Shown: positions 17,379-27,587, numbered from the stretch's first letter. The stretch: 64,000 bases of DNA from Actinomycetota bacterium (GCA_029978705.1 JAPOIY010000002.1:1-64000); one strand, 5' to 3'. Numbers and translations: made by a program. The notes: generated by a model from the sequence alone, not told the origin.

Positions 17379-18494
17379 TTAAGGGGTCGGAACCTCCGCC
17401 GTGCGCCGCCAGCGGATGCCCGACTCGATGAACTCGTCGAGCTCCCCGTCGAGCACGCTGCTGGTGTTGCCGGTCTCCGTGCCGGTGCGCAGGTCCTTGA
17501 CCATCTGGTACGGGTGCAGCACGTAGGACCGCATCTGGTCGCCCCACGAGCCGGAGGCGTCGCCCTTGAGGGCGTCCATCTCCTCCTTCTCCTGCTGGCG
17601 GCGGACCTCCAGCAGCCGCGACTGCAGCACGCGCATCGCCGCGGCCCGGTTCTGGATCTGCGACTTCTCGTTCTGGCACGACACGACGATCCCGGTGGGC
17701 AGATGGGTGATGCGCACGGCCGAGTCGGTGGTGTTGACGCTCTGCCCTCCCGGACCGCTGGACCGGAAGACGTCGATCCGGATGTCGGTCTCGGGGATGT
17801 CGATGTGGTCGGTCTGCTCGGTGACCGGCAGCACCTCCACCCGGGCGAAGGAGGTCTGGCGCCGCCCCTGGTTGTCGAACGGGGAGATCCGGACCAGGCG
17901 GTGGGTCCCCTGCTCCACACTCAGGGTGCCGTAGGCGAAGGCCCCCTCGACCTGGAAGGTGGCCGACTTGATGCCCGCCTCCTCGGCGTAGGAGATGTCG
18001 TACACCTCGTACTTCCAGCCGTGCCGCTCGCAGTAGCGCGTGTACATGCGCAGCAGCATCTGGGCCCAGTCCGCGGCGTCCACTCCGCCCGCGCCGGAGT
18101 GCACGTGCACGAGCGCGGAACGTTGGTCGTACTCGCCGCTGAGCAGGGTGCGGACCTCCATCTCGGCGATGGCCGCGGCGATGTCGGCGAGCTCCGTGGC
18201 CGCCTCCTCGCGGGTGTCCGCGTCGTTCTCGGCCTCGGCGAGTTCGAAGAGCACCAACACGTCGTCGAGGCGCGACCGCAGCGACTCGACGCGGCGCACC
18301 TCTCCCTGCAGGAAGGACAGCCGGGACGTGACCGCCTGGGCGTTGGCCTGGTCGTTCCACAGGTCGGGGTCGGCGGCCCGGGTCTCCAGCTCCCCGATCT
18401 CGGTGCGCGCGGCGTCGACGTCGACGACCGTCGCGATGCTGGTCAGCGTCGCATCCAGCTCGGAGAGGCGCTGGGTCACTTCGGGGTCGGGCAC
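17379..18494 (-). CDS. prfB: Peptide chain release factor 2
   Basis: A 371-residue class I release factor that recognises UGA and UAA and triggers peptide release on the ribosome. The catalytic GGQ is in [10 protein letters not shown] at about residue 249, and the stop-codon-reading SPF tripeptide is in RISPFDNQ at about 204, which identifies RF2 rather than RF1. The frame is continuous from the ATG, so the programmed +1 frameshift known from many RF2 genes is absent. It ends in TAA, followed by a strong hairpin. Confidence 0.97.
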   Translation of the reverse strand: MPDPEVTQRLSELDATLTSIATVVDVDAARTEIGELETRAADPDLWNDQANAQAVTSRLSFLQGEVRRVESLRSRLDDVLVLFELAEAENDADTREEAATELADIAAAIAEMEVRTLLSGEYDQRSALVHVHSGAGGVDAADWAQMLLRMYTRYCERHGWKYEVYDISYAEEAGIKSATFQVEGAFAYGTLSVEQGTHRLVRISPFDNQGRRQTSFARVEVLPVTEQTDHIDIPETDIRIDVFRSSGPGGQSVNTTDSAVRITHLPTGIVVSCQNEKSQIQNRAAAMRVLQSRLLEVRRQQEKEEMDALKGDASGSWGDQMRSYVLHPYQMVKDLRTGTETGNTSSVLDGELDEFIESGIRWRRTAEVPTP

Positions 18495-18541
18495 GGACCC
18501 AGGGTACCCGGCCCTGCGCCCCCTCCCCGCGGCCCGAACGG

Positions 18542-18946
18542 TCAGGGGTCCCGGCGCAGGACCGCCACGGCGCTGCCCGTCACCGGCACGGTGGGGCGGC
18601 CCACCAGCGCCCCCAGCAGCAGGGGCACGTCACCGGTGACGCTCACGCTCGCCGCGTCGGCGCGCACCCGCACGGACTCCACGCGCCACGGTCGGGACAC
18701 GACGGCGAGCGCCCGGCTACGGGCCGCCGCCGGGTCGAGGGGAAGCCGGGCGGCCTCCCCCCGGTAGTACTGGTCCAGGTCGAGCGCCTGCACCGCCGCC
18801 CGCGCCCCGGAGTCGGCGACCAGGTCGGCCTCGTGGCGGCGCACCGCCAGCCGCAGCACGTCGATGGCCAGGAGCGTGAGCGCCACGGCGAGGGTGAGCG
18901 TCGCGATGCCGACGATCAGCACCGTGCCGCGGTCATCGCGGTACAA
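18542..18946 (-). CDS. TadG-like pilus assembly protein
   Basis: A 134-residue predicted membrane-anchored protein of the Tad/Flp locus. The N-terminal [21 protein letters not shown] segment is the pseudopilin-like helix of TadE/TadG proteins, followed by a short extracellular domain. The start is a TTG at 18946, overlapping the preceding TadE-like gene by 14 bp; no better in-frame start exists upstream. It is the last gene of the seven-gene tad operon. Its likely role is as a minor pilin or envelope component of the secretion apparatus. Confidence 0.75.
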   Translation of the reverse strand: MYRDDRGTVLIVGIATLTLAVALTLLAIDVLRLAVRRHEADLVADSGARAAVQALDLDQYYRGEAARLPLDPAAARSRALAVVSRPWRVESVRVRADAASVSVTGDVPLLLGALVGRPTVPVTGSAVAVLRRDP

Positions 18947-19301
18947 AGCGGTCCGCCACCTGCTCGTGGGCGTAGGACACCGTCACCGACCCGGGGGCCG
19001 GCGCCAGCGGTACCGCACCGGCCACGCGCACCCGTACGACCGCGCCGGGGGTACCGCACGCGGGCCGACAGGCGACCGTGACGTCGGGGGACCCGCCGGA
19101 GCGCCAGTACCGGCTCGCCACCTGCTCGGCCACTCCTTCGCCGCCGCCCTCCCGGGCGAGTTGCAGGGCGGCGGCCGCGGCCGCGGAGCGCGCCTGGGTC
19201 TGCGCGGCGTAGATCCGCACCGCGGGTGGGACCGCCAGCGTCACGGGGACCACCAGCAGAACCGCCAGGACCGCGAACTCCACCGTCGCGGAGCCGGCCA
19301 C
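18933..19301 (-). CDS. TadE-like minor pilin
   Basis: A 122-residue TadE-family protein. GSATVEFAVLAVLLVVPV near the N-terminus carries the Glu that is conserved five residues after the prepilin cleavage Gly in TadE proteins. A helical stretch (QTQARSAAAAAALQLA) and a C-terminal beta-rich region with two Cys follow. The GTG at 19301 is chosen: it lies 4 bp after the stop of the preceding tadE-like gene and directly before the conserved segment, while the frame further upstream is not protein-like. Confidence 0.78.
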   Translation of the reverse strand: MAGSATVEFAVLAVLLVVPVTLAVPPAVRIYAAQTQARSAAAAAALQLAREGGGEGVAEQVASRYWRSGGSPDVTVACRPACGTPGAVVRVRVAGAVPLAPAPGSVTVSYAHEQVADRFVPR

Positions 19302-19305
19302 CCGG

Positions 19306-19656
19306 TCAGTGCGGTTCGACGGGCACCACCGCCACCGCCGCGCGATCCACGTGCCACCCGAGCAGCGGCACCGGGACCGTGACCCGCACTGCCGTGCCCC
19401 GCCCCCAGCCCACGCGGTCCACCCGCACGCCGGGCCACCCCGCCACCTCGTCGCGGGCCGCACGTTCCGCCGGAACCCCCGGTCGGCGGGCGGCCTCGCG
19501 GGCCGCCGCCTGGGCGGCGCGGTCCGCCTGCGCCACCGCCACCACCCAGCCGCCCACCTGCCCGACGGCCAGTCCGACCGCCACGAGCAGCGGGACGAGG
19601 AGCGCGAAGTCGACGACGGCCGCGCCGCGCTCATCGCCCCACGGACGCCACGGCAC
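19306..19656 (-). CDS. TadE-like minor pilin
   Basis: A 116-residue TadE-family protein with DERGAAVVDFALLVPLLVAV at residues about 8-27: a prepilin-like Gly, an acidic residue at the expected position (Asp instead of Glu) and a hydrophobic helix. An Ala/Arg-rich helix and a short beta domain follow. The GTG start at 19656 overlaps the 3' end of the small pilin gene by 26 bp. It probably forms minor-pilin complexes with the second TadE-like protein encoded next. Confidence 0.78.
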   Translation of the reverse strand: MPWRPWGDERGAAVVDFALLVPLLVAVGLAVGQVGGWVVAVAQADRAAQAAAREAARRPGVPAERAARDEVAGWPGVRVDRVGWGRGTAVRVTVPVPLLGWHVDRAAVAVVPVEPH

Positions 19657-19795
19657 GCTGCAGCACCGCCGTCAACTGGTCGTCGGCGACCAGCCACAGG
19701 GCGGTGACCAGTCCCGCGGTCATCACCGCCACCAGCACCCAGCCGGGGACATCCCCCCGCTCGTCCGCCAGCCGACGGCGCCACTTCTCCCTCAT
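19631..19795 (-). CDS. Small Flp-type pilin candidate
   Basis: A 54-residue protein that starts MREKWRRRLADERGDVPGW and continues with the hydrophobic helix VLVAVMTAGLVTALWLV. Size, basic leader, Gly before the helix and position between tadC and tadE genes fit the actinobacterial Flp-like major pilin, although the usual Glu at mature position 5 is not present. The ATG at 19795 is preferred over one 14 codons upstream (19837) because the longer version lacks the normal short leader. It follows tadC by 38 bp. Confidence 0.72.
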   Translation of the reverse strand: MREKWRRRLADERGDVPGWVLVAVMTAGLVTALWLVADDQLTAVLQRAVASVGR

Positions 19796-19833
19796 CCTGT
19801 CCCCCTCTCCCCGGCCGCGGCTGCGGCCGGTAG

Positions 19834-20658
19834 TCACATGCGACTCAGTGCCACGAACCCCGGATAGGCGGCCACCGCCACGACGGCCGGCAGGACCAGG
19901 ACCACGATCGGCAGCAGCATGGCCACCTCCGCGCGGCCCGCCCCTTCCATGCGCCGGGCCCGGTCCTGCTCACGCAGGTCATCGGCCTGGGCCACCAGCA
20001 CCCGACCCAGGGGCGTGCCGTGGTCCGACGACGTGAGCACCGCCTCGGTGAGCCTGTCGAAGCCGGGGACCGCGAGGACCTCGCGGACATCGGTGAGCGC
20101 CTGCCGCAGGGAGCGTCCGCTGCGGACCTGCGCGCCGACGTCGCCCAGCCACGGGCCCAGCGGCGGGGCCACATGGGCGCTGCACCGCTGCACCGCCTCG
20201 GCGGCGGTCAGCCCGGCGGTGGCGCACAGGGCCATCGCCTCTCCGGCATGCACCACCTGCGCGCCCATCCGGGACCGGGCGGCCTGCGCGCGGCGGTACA
20301 GGTCCGCGTCCACGCCCGCCAGCGCCACCGGTACCGCTGCGAGCGCCCACGGCGTCCAGTGCCACCCCCCGCCAACCACGAGGAGGACGCCCCCGGACGC
20401 GGCTGCCGCGGCGGCGGTCACCTGCCGGCGCCGATGGCGCCCTACCGACACCCGCAGGACGGCGAGCGCGGAACGGCGTCGGCGCCGCCCGACCGTGTCG
20501 TCCCACCACGTCAGGACGCGGTCAACGGCATCGGCGCGGGTCGGCTCCAGGGGGTGTCCGGCCAGGGCCTGCGTCACGGTGTCGGGATGGGCGCGGCGCC
20601 AACCGGTCACGAGCAACCAGATCCCCGCACCGGCCGTCAGCGCGGCGAGGAGGATCAC
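19834..20658 (-). CDS. tadC: TadC-like inner-membrane platform protein
   Basis: A 274-residue type II secretion F-domain protein; with TadB it forms the membrane platform driven by the TadA ATPase. Membrane helices are seen at about 3-18, 98-130 and at the C-terminus (EVAMLLPIVVLVLPAVVAVAA). The T2SSF core (about 150-265) includes AGEAMALCATAGLTAAEAV and RSGRSLRQAL. The GTG start at 20658 overlaps the tadB stop as GTGA, so the two are translationally coupled; the longer upstream frame is the reverse of tadB. Confidence 0.85.
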   Translation of the reverse strand: MILLAALTAGAGIWLLVTGWRRAHPDTVTQALAGHPLEPTRADAVDRVLTWWDDTVGRRRRRSALAVLRVSVGRHRRRQVTAAAAAASGGVLLVVGGGWHWTPWALAAVPVALAGVDADLYRRAQAARSRMGAQVVHAGEAMALCATAGLTAAEAVQRCSAHVAPPLGPWLGDVGAQVRSGRSLRQALTDVREVLAVPGFDRLTEAVLTSSDHGTPLGRVLVAQADDLREQDRARRMEGAGRAEVAMLLPIVVLVLPAVVAVAAYPGFVALSRM

Positions 20659-21389
20659 CGGTTCCCCGCGATCCGCAGCATGGCGAGGTAGGCGACGGCG
20701 GTGGCCGCCCCCACCGCGGCCAGCAGTGCCGCGCCGGCCGGCTCGGCGTAGTCCGCGCGCACCCCCGGCTGCAGCGACAGGGCGGCCACGGTCAGCCACG
20801 GCGCGGCCACTGCCACCCGGGCGGCGGTGACGTTCCAACTGTGCCGGGCCGCGATGTCGCGGTCCTGGGCGATCTCGGCCCGCAGGAAACGCCCGAACGC
20901 GTCCAGCACCTCACCGGTGTCAGCCGCTCCGAGGTCGTCGGCGAGGACCAGGACGGCGGCGACCCGCTCCCCCACGGGGTCGCTCCGCAGGGCGGCCGTG
21001 GCCGCGGAGAACGCCCTCCCGGCAGCCAGCGCACCCCGCACCTCGCGGAACCGGGGCACCAGCGGGTCCGGGACCCGCGCGTCAGCCACCGCCTGCGGTA
21101 CCGGCGCCCCGGCGCGCACCCCGGCGCGCACCGCCTGCACCGCATCGGGCCACGCCTCGCGGGCCTCCCGCCGCCGCCGTTTCCCCCGTGACCGCCGCCG
21201 CATCCGGGGGACCGCCCCGGCGGCCAGGACCGCGAGCACCGTGACCACCGGCACCCCCACAACCCCGGCGGCCAGCAGGCCGCCGACCGCAGCACATCCG
21301 GCAGCTGCGGCCCACCGCTGCACCGCCGGCCGCGGCCACCGGCCGAGCAGCACGGCACCTCCCGCCACCGCCAGCACCACGGCGATCAC
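20655..21389 (-). CDS. tadB: TadB-like inner-membrane platform protein
   Basis: A 244-residue type II secretion F-domain membrane protein. Two N-terminal hydrophobic segments (VIAVVLAVAGGAVLL and VVGVPVVTVLAVLAAGAV) are followed by a basic linker (RRRSRGKRRRREA). The F domain follows (about 90-210, with AGVRAGAPVPQAV and ALAAGRAFSAA), then C-terminal helices. The GTG start at 21389 overlaps the tadA stop as GTGA. It is expected to pair with TadC. Confidence 0.85.
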   Translation of the reverse strand: MIAVVLAVAGGAVLLGRWPRPAVQRWAAAAGCAAVGGLLAAGVVGVPVVTVLAVLAAGAVPRMRRRSRGKRRRREAREAWPDAVQAVRAGVRAGAPVPQAVADARVPDPLVPRFREVRGALAAGRAFSAATAALRSDPVGERVAAVLVLADDLGAADTGEVLDAFGRFLRAEIAQDRDIAARHSWNVTAARVAVAAPWLTVAALSLQPGVRADYAEPAGAALLAAVGAATAVAYLAMLRIAGNR

Positions 21390-22573
21390 GCGGACCACTC
21401 CCCCGGCTCCGGCGCGGCACCGCGCCGCAGACCGTCCCCCTCGTCGGCGAACAGGCAGCCCACGACCGGGCGTTCGTGTCCCGGCGCCACGGTGGCGATC
21501 TGCCGCACCCGGCGTACCCCGTCGGCGGCGACCCCGAGGTGGACGACGACGTCGACACACGACGCGGCCGTACGGGTCACGAACCCGGCGGCGATGTTGG
21601 GGGCGGCCAGCAGCGGCAGGCCGATCAGGCGGTCCAGGGCGTCGCCGGCCGACCGGGCGTGCACGGTGGCGGCCGCGGGGATCCCGCAGTTCATCGCCAG
21701 CAACAGGTCGAGGGCCTCCGGGCCGCGGACCTCCCCCACCACGATGCGATCCGGGCGCATCCGCAGCGCCTCCCGGACCAGGTCCCGCAGCCCGACGGCA
21801 CCCGTTCCCTCGACGCCTGCGTCCCGCGTCTGCAGCGCCACCCAGTCCGCGAGCGGCAGCCGCAGCTCCCGCACCTCCTCGCATGTCACGAGCCGGTGAG
21901 CCGGCGCCGCGGACAGCAACGTGTTGAGCAGCGTCGTCTTCCCCGAGTTCGTGCCGCCCGACACCACGACGTTGGCACCGGCGGCCACGGCGCGTTCCAG
22001 GACGTCGGCCGCCGCCCGCGTCAGGGTGTCACGGGCGACGAGGTCGGTGAGCCCGGTGGGCCGCAGGATGTAGCGGCGGATGTTCACGGCCCAATGCCGT
22101 GGCGTCACCGGCGGGATGACGACGTGCAGCCGACTCCCGTCGGGCAGGTCGGTGTCCGCGAACGGCCGGGCGACGTCCACGCGCCGACCGGTCGCCGTGA
22201 CGGCGCGCAGCACCATGGCCTCCGCCTCCCCGTCGGACAGCACCACGTTGGACAGGCGGGTGGCCCCCGCGACCGCGTAGTAGATGCGGCTGGGGTCGTT
22301 CCACCAGATCTCCTCCACATCGGGGCGATCCAGCAGTTCCTGCAGCGGGCCCCAGCCGACGAGGTGGGACACGACCGCCGCCACATCGCCCGCGCCCGCG
22401 GCGCCGCCCAGGACGCCGGCGACCAGGGCGGACACCCGGGCCTCCGGCGAACGGGTCGACAGGCCGGCGCGGGCCATCTCCTGGCGGCAGGTCTCCACCA
22501 CGGCGGGGCTGGCACCGGGCCGCTCGGCCACGGACGTGGCCGGCCCCGCGGTCCCCGAGCGGTCCGGTGCCAT
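21386..22573 (-). CDS. tadA: TadA/CpaF-type pilus assembly ATPase
   Basis: A 395-residue secretion ATPase that powers Flp pilus assembly at the inner face of the membrane. The Walker A motif GGTNSGKTT is near residue 205, the Asp and His boxes are around TCEEVRELRL, and Walker B-like RIVVGEVRGPEALDLL is near 270, followed by ATVHARSAGDALDR. The ATG at 22573 (MAPDRSG) is chosen over the upstream frame start because residues before it are non-protein-like Arg runs; GGGGGAA precedes it. It is the first gene of the tad operon, 148 bp after NAD-glutamate dehydrogenase. Confidence 0.9.
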   Translation of the reverse strand: MAPDRSGTAGPATSVAERPGASPAVVETCRQEMARAGLSTRSPEARVSALVAGVLGGAAGAGDVAAVVSHLVGWGPLQELLDRPDVEEIWWNDPSRIYYAVAGATRLSNVVLSDGEAEAMVLRAVTATGRRVDVARPFADTDLPDGSRLHVVIPPVTPRHWAVNIRRYILRPTGLTDLVARDTLTRAAADVLERAVAAGANVVVSGGTNSGKTTLLNTLLSAAPAHRLVTCEEVRELRLPLADWVALQTRDAGVEGTGAVGLRDLVREALRMRPDRIVVGEVRGPEALDLLLAMNCGIPAAATVHARSAGDALDRLIGLPLLAAPNIAAGFVTRTAASCVDVVVHLGVAADGVRRVRQIATVAPGHERPVVGCLFADEGDGLRRGAAPEPGEWSA

Positions 22574-22721
22574 GTGTTCCCCCGTTCGCCGCCTCCCGCG
22601 GACGGCGGCATGTGCACGGTAAGGAGATCGTTCCCGCGGCCTCAACGGGACGCGGCGTGCACAACCTCACGCGGCCGGTGCGCTGGGTGGCGCCGCTCGC
22701 ACCCGACGTGAGGGCGCCGGG

Positions 22722-25700
22722 TCAGCCGCGGGACTGGGCCACCAGGGTGCGTAGCGCGCGCAGCGCGACGCTGAGGGACGCCAGATCGGTGCCGCCGTCG
22801 ACGGAGGCGATGTCACGCATGGTGGCGCGGATCCGGGTGACCTCGGCCTGGTTGGCGCGCTCCCACTCGTCGACGCGGGCCACCGGGTCCGCGCCGGCGG
22901 CGGTGGACCGGACCACCTGCGCCGTGAGCGACGCCAGCGCACTGTAGAGGTCCGACCGCAGGGCCTGGCGCGCGAGTGCCTCCCAGCGCCCGGCCCGGGG
23001 CAGCGCCGAGATCCGGGTGAGGAAGTCGTCGACCTGGGACCGGGCACTGACCTCGAAGTACACACCCGCCACCTCACCGGGGTCGCTGCCGGTGCGTTCG
23101 GCGATGTTCACGATGTCCAGCAGTTGGAACCGGTACAGCAGCAGTGCCACGTCGGCGGCGATGTCCGCCGGCAGCCCCGTCGCCACCGCCTCGGCCGTCA
23201 GGTGCTCCCACTGGTCCCGCTCGGCGCCGCGCAGCAGGTCCGGCAGGCGCGGGGTCAGCTCCGCGACGGCTGGGGCGTACCGCGCCACCTGTGTGGTCAG
23301 GTCATAGGCCGACGAGTGCGTCTGCAGCATCCAGCGGGTGGTGCGGTCCAGCAGCCGGCGCGCCTCCAGGTAGGCCTTGCACTGCGCCCTCGTCGGCACC
23401 TGGTTGTCCAGCGCGCGGATCCGTTCCCACAGGTCCGGCAGCGCGAAGACATCCCGCGCGAACGTGTACCCGCGCACGGCGTCCATCGGGGTGGCACCGG
23501 TCTCCTCGCGCGCCCGGAAGACGAAGGAGATGCCGCCGTGGTTGACGAGGTCGTTCACCACCACGGTGCGGATGATCTCCGGGGCCAGCGGGTGGTCGGC
23601 CAACCGGTCGGCGTACTGCTCGGTCAGCTCGTGCGGGAAGTACTCCGACAGCACGGGCCGGAAGTAGGCGTCGGCGGCGAGGTCCGCAGCGGGCACCGCC
23701 CCCTCCAGCGACAGCTTCGCGTAGGCGAGCAGGACGGCCAGCTCCGGTGAGGTGAGCCCTCCGCCCTCGGCCAGGCGCTCCCGGATGGTCTCGTCAGAGG
23801 GCAGGAACTCCAGTTCCCGGTCCAGCTCCCCGGCCGCGACCAGGTCCCGGATCATACGTTCGTGCACCGGCAGCAGGATGGCCGCCTGCGAGCGGGCGTT
23901 GCCGAGCACGGTGTTCTGGTCGTAGTTGGTGCGCAGTACCAGCGCGGCCACGTCGTCGGTCATCCGCTGCAGGAGCCGGTTGCGCTGTTTCGTCGTCAGG
24001 TCACCGGCCCGCACCACGTCGTCCAGCAGGATCTTGATGTTGACCTCGTGGTCGGACGTGTCGACCCCCGCGGAGTTGTCGACCGCATCGGTGTTGAGCT
24101 GCACGCCGCGTTCGGCCGCCTCGATCCGGCCCCGCTGCGTGAGGCCCAGGTTGCCACCCTCTCCCACGACCCGGCACCGCAGCTCGCCCCCGTCGACGCG
24201 CACGGCGTCGTTGGACTTGTCCCCCACCTCCGCGTTGGACTCGACGGCCGCTTTCACATAGGTGCCGATGCCGCCGTTCCACAGCAGGTCCACCCGCGCC
24301 CGCAGGATCTCGCGGATCATCTCGTTGGGGGTCAGCGACTCCTGCTCGGTCGCGATGCCCAGGGCCTCGCGGACCTCCGGGGTGACGGGGATCGCCTTGG
24401 CGGAGCGGGGGAAGACCCCGCCGCCGGCGGAGATGAGGGACCGGTCGTAGTCGTCCCACGACGAGCGCGGCAACTCGAACAGCCGGCGGCGCTCCGCGAA
24501 CGACTCGGCGGGGTCCGGGTGGGGGTCGAGGAACACATGGCGGTGGTCGAACGCCGCCACCAGCCGGATGTGTTCGCTCAGCAGCATCCCGTTGCCGAAC
24601 ACGTCACCGCTCATGTCCCCAATGCCGGCGACGGTGAACGCCTCGGTCTGGGTGTCGACGCCGAGATCGCGGAAGTGGCGTTTCACCGACTCCCACGCGC
24701 CGCGCGCGGTGATGCCCATGGCCTTGTGGTCGTAGCCGTCCGAGCCCCCCGACGCGAAGGCGTCGCCCAGCCAGAAGCCGTACTCCGCGGAGATGGAGTT
24801 GGCGAGGTCGGAGAACGTGGCGGTGCCCTTGTCGGCGGCGACGACCAGGTAGGTGTCGTCCTCGTCGTGACGGACCACGTCGGTGGGGGGCACCACCGCG
24901 CCGCCCGAGCGGTTGTCGGTGAGGTCGAGCAGCCCGGAGATGAAGCGGGTGTACGCCGCCCGGCCGGCCGTCTGGAACGCGTCGCGGTCCCCGGGGTCGG
25001 GCAACTGCTTGGCGTAGAAGCCACCTTTCGCTCCGGCGGGCACGATGACGGTGTTCTTGACCTCCTGGGCTTTCACCAGACCCAGGATCTCGGTGCGGAA
25101 GTCCTCGGGCCGGTCGCTCCACCGCAGCCCACCGCGCGCCACCCGCGCGAACCGCAGATGCACCCCCTCGACCTGCGGCGAGTACACCCAGATCTCGAAA
25201 CGCGGTTTGGGGTCCGGGAGTTCGGGGATCAGCCGCGGCTGGAACTTGAAGGAGATCTGGAAGGGGTCACCGGCGGGCCGGTAGTAGCTGGTGCGCACAC
25301 ATGTGGTGATCAGCGTCAGCAGGAACCGCAGGATGCGGTCGACATCGAGGGACGCCACCGCGTCGATGCTCCCGGTGATGCGTTCCCGCAGCACCCGCTG
25401 CTCCTCGTCGCGGTTCGTGCGGCCCGGCTCGAAGCGGGCGTGGAAGAGGTCCACGAGGTCGCGCACCACGGCCGGGTGGCTGAGCAGGACCGACACGACA
25501 TAGCCGTTGCTGAACGGCAGTTGCGCCTGGCGCATGTAGCGCACGAGGGCGCGCAGCAGGGCCGCCTCCCGCCAGTTGAGACCGGCGTGGATGACCAGCG
25601 CGTTGAGGGTGTCGATCTCGGCGGCCCCGCCCCACGTGGCGAGGAATGCGTCCTCGAACCGCTCCTTGAGGGAATCCCCGAACGGCAGGTCGCCGTCGGG

Positions 25701-27587
25701 GAACACCAGGCCGAGGTCGTAGATGCGGTAGGGGCGCCCAGCGGCGTCGGGCACCGTGAAGGGACGCTCGTCGGTGACGTCGACCCCGAGGTGCTGCAGC
25801 GCGGGCAGGATGCGGGACAGCGAGACCGCGTCGCCCGAGCGGTAGATCTTCAGCCGCCGGGTGCGCTCGCCGGCATCGTACGGCCGGTACAGGTTGAGTT
25901 CGGTGGCCCCCTCCGGCAGCCGGTCGAGGTGGCGGATGTCGGCCACCCCGGTCCGGGCGGGGAAGGCCTCCTTGTAGGCCTCGGGCACCGCGCCACCGAA
26001 CCGGGCGCTGAGCCGGGCGGCGTCCTCCTCGCCGGCGGCCTCGACCAGTTCGTCGGCGAAGGTGTCCTCCCACGACCGCGCCGCCGCAGCCAGGTCGGCC
26101 TCCACCGCGGCGTGGTCGGGGGCGGGCAGCACCTCGTCGGGGGCGACCCGCACGACGAAGTGCAGCCGCGCCAGCACACTCTCCGTGACCCGGGTGTGGA
26201 ACTCGATACCGGTGGCCCCGAAGGCGTCCCGCAGGATCTGCTCCATGCGCAGCCGCACACTGGTCGTGTAGCGGTCGCGCGGCAGGTACACCAGGCACGA
26301 CGCGAACCGGCCGTACGGGTCGCGCCGCCAGAACAGTCGGGTGCGGCGCCGCTCCTGCAGGCGCAGGACCCCCAGGGCCGTGGCGAGCAGTTCGTCGGCG
26401 GTCGCCTGGAACAGTTCGTCGCGCGGGTAGGTCTCCAGGAACTGCAGCAGGTCCTTGCCGCTGTGGGAGTCCGGGGGGAAACCGCTGCGGTCCAGGACCG
26501 TCGCCACCTTGGCCCGCAGCACCGGGATCTGCAGCACGCTCTGGTTGTAGGCGGCCGCGGTGTACAGCCCGAGGAACCGTTCCTCGCCCACGACCGTACC
26601 TGCGTCGTCGAAGACCTTGACGCCGACGTAGTCCAGGAACGCGTTGCGGTGCACCGTCGAGCGCGAGTTCGCCTTGGTGAGCACGAGCGGGTCCGGCTCC
26701 AGCGCGCGGCTGCGCACCTCCTCGGGCAACTCCCGCAGCGGGCGCACCTGACCGTCGCCGCCGCGCAGGATGCCCCGGCCGCTGCCCCCCACGACGGCGA
26801 GGGCCTGGCCGCCCTCCGCCGCGGGCACGACGTCGTAGCGGCGATACCCGAGGAACGTGAAGTTGCCCGCCGCCAGCCAGTCGAGGAAGTCGACCGCTTC
26901 GTGCTGGGTCGCCTCCCCGAGACCCACGACGGGCTGTTCGGCCAGCTGGCGGGCGAGGAACTGCGCCTGCGCCTGCATGGGCGGCCAGTCCACCACCGCC
27001 GACCGGACGTCCTCGAGCACCGCGGACAGGACCGCGGTCAGGTCTTCGATGTCGGCGGCGTTCGTCTCGCGGTCGATGTCGAAGTGGATCCACGACTCGG
27101 TGAGGGTGTCGGCCTCCGCGCCGGGCCGGTGCGCCTCCGACACCGAGACGAGGGTGCCCGCGGCGTCGCGGCGCACGTCGAACTGCGGATGGATGACCAG
27201 GTGGATGCCGCGACCGTGCGCCGACAGTGCCGCGGACACCGAGTCCACGAGGAACGGCATGTCGTCGGTGACGATCTCGACGCACGTGTGGCCGTTGCTC
27301 CAGCCGTTCTCCTCGACCGTCGGGGTGTGCACGCGCACGAGCGTCTCGCCCGGCTGGCGGTGGGCGGCCGTCTGGCGGTGGCTGAGCGCGGCGCCCAGGA
27401 CGTCCAACGGGTCCTGGTCCACCAGGTCCTCGGCGGCGACGTTGGCGTAGTACAGGCCGACGAGCTCCGGCAGACCGGGCACGTCGCCGGCACCCAGCGC
27501 CGGGGCCTGCTCGAGCGCCGCCCCGAGGAGGTCCGCGCGCAACCGCTCCTCGGCTGTGGCGGGCGCCGGGTTGTCGTCGCGGGGCAT
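22722..27587 (-). CDS. NAD-dependent glutamate dehydrogenase, large (180-kDa) type
   Basis: A 1621-residue cytoplasmic enzyme that oxidatively deaminates glutamate to 2-oxoglutarate with NAD. The length and layout fit the GDH-180 class: an N-terminal ACT-like regulatory region (about 80-170, with VEIVTDDMPFLVDS), a long middle region, and the catalytic domain near 790-1000. The catalytic domain has GGLRWSDRPEDFR and the substrate Lys in VPAGAKGGFYAK at about 860. The dinucleotide-binding region follows, and a long helical C-terminus ends the protein. The very long plus-strand open frame opposite this gene is an artefact of codon bias. P5C dehydrogenase in the same window produces glutamate, its substrate. 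Confidence 0.95.
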   Translation of the reverse strand: MPRDDNPAPATAEERLRADLLGAALEQAPALGAGDVPGLPELVGLYYANVAAEDLVDQDPLDVLGAALSHRQTAAHRQPGETLVRVHTPTVEENGWSNGHTCVEIVTDDMPFLVDSVSAALSAHGRGIHLVIHPQFDVRRDAAGTLVSVSEAHRPGAEADTLTESWIHFDIDRETNAADIEDLTAVLSAVLEDVRSAVVDWPPMQAQAQFLARQLAEQPVVGLGEATQHEAVDFLDWLAAGNFTFLGYRRYDVVPAAEGGQALAVVGGSGRGILRGGDGQVRPLRELPEEVRSRALEPDPLVLTKANSRSTVHRNAFLDYVGVKVFDDAGTVVGEERFLGLYTAAAYNQSVLQIPVLRAKVATVLDRSGFPPDSHSGKDLLQFLETYPRDELFQATADELLATALGVLRLQERRRTRLFWRRDPYGRFASCLVYLPRDRYTTSVRLRMEQILRDAFGATGIEFHTRVTESVLARLHFVVRVAPDEVLPAPDHAAVEADLAAAARSWEDTFADELVEAAGEEDAARLSARFGGAVPEAYKEAFPARTGVADIRHLDRLPEGATELNLYRPYDAGERTRRLKIYRSGDAVSLSRILPALQHLGVDVTDERPFTVPDAAGRPYRIYDLGLVFPDGDLPFGDSLKERFEDAFLATWGGAAEIDTLNALVIHAGLNWREAALLRALVRYMRQAQLPFSNGYVVSVLLSHPAVVRDLVDLFHARFEPGRTNRDEEQRVLRERITGSIDAVASLDVDRILRFLLTLITTCVRTSYYRPAGDPFQISFKFQPRLIPELPDPKPRFEIWVYSPQVEGVHLRFARVARGGLRWSDRPEDFRTEILGLVKAQEVKNTVIVPAGAKGGFYAKQLPDPGDRDAFQTAGRAAYTRFISGLLDLTDNRSGGAVVPPTDVVRHDEDDTYLVVAADKGTATFSDLANSISAEYGFWLGDAFASGGSDGYDHKAMGITARGAWESVKRHFRDLGVDTQTEAFTVAGIGDMSGDVFGNGMLLSEHIRLVAAFDHRHVFLDPHPDPAESFAERRRLFELPRSSWDDYDRSLISAGGGVFPRSAKAIPVTPEVREALGIATEQESLTPNEMIREILRARVDLLWNGGIGTYVKAAVESNAEVGDKSNDAVRVDGGELRCRVVGEGGNLGLTQRGRIEAAERGVQLNTDAVDNSAGVDTSDHEVNIKILLDDVVRAGDLTTKQRNRLLQRMTDDVAALVLRTNYDQNTVLGNARSQAAILLPVHERMIRDLVAAGELDRELEFLPSDETIRERLAEGGGLTSPELAVLLAYAKLSLEGAVPAADLAADAYFRPVLSEYFPHELTEQYADRLADHPLAPEIIRTVVVNDLVNHGGISFVFRAREETGATPMDAVRGYTFARDVFALPDLWERIRALDNQVPTRAQCKAYLEARRLLDRTTRWMLQTHSSAYDLTTQVARYAPAVAELTPRLPDLLRGAERDQWEHLTAEAVATGLPADIAADVALLLYRFQLLDIVNIAERTGSDPGEVAGVYFEVSARSQVDDFLTRISALPRAGRWEALARQALRSDLYSALASLTAQVVRSTAAGADPVARVDEWERANQAEVTRIRATMRDIASVDGGTDLASLSVALRALRTLVAQSRG

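Noticed and set aside
17379-18494. Programmed +1 frameshift in prfB
   Set aside because: The frame is uninterrupted from start to stop; no internal UGA at the usual position requires shifting.
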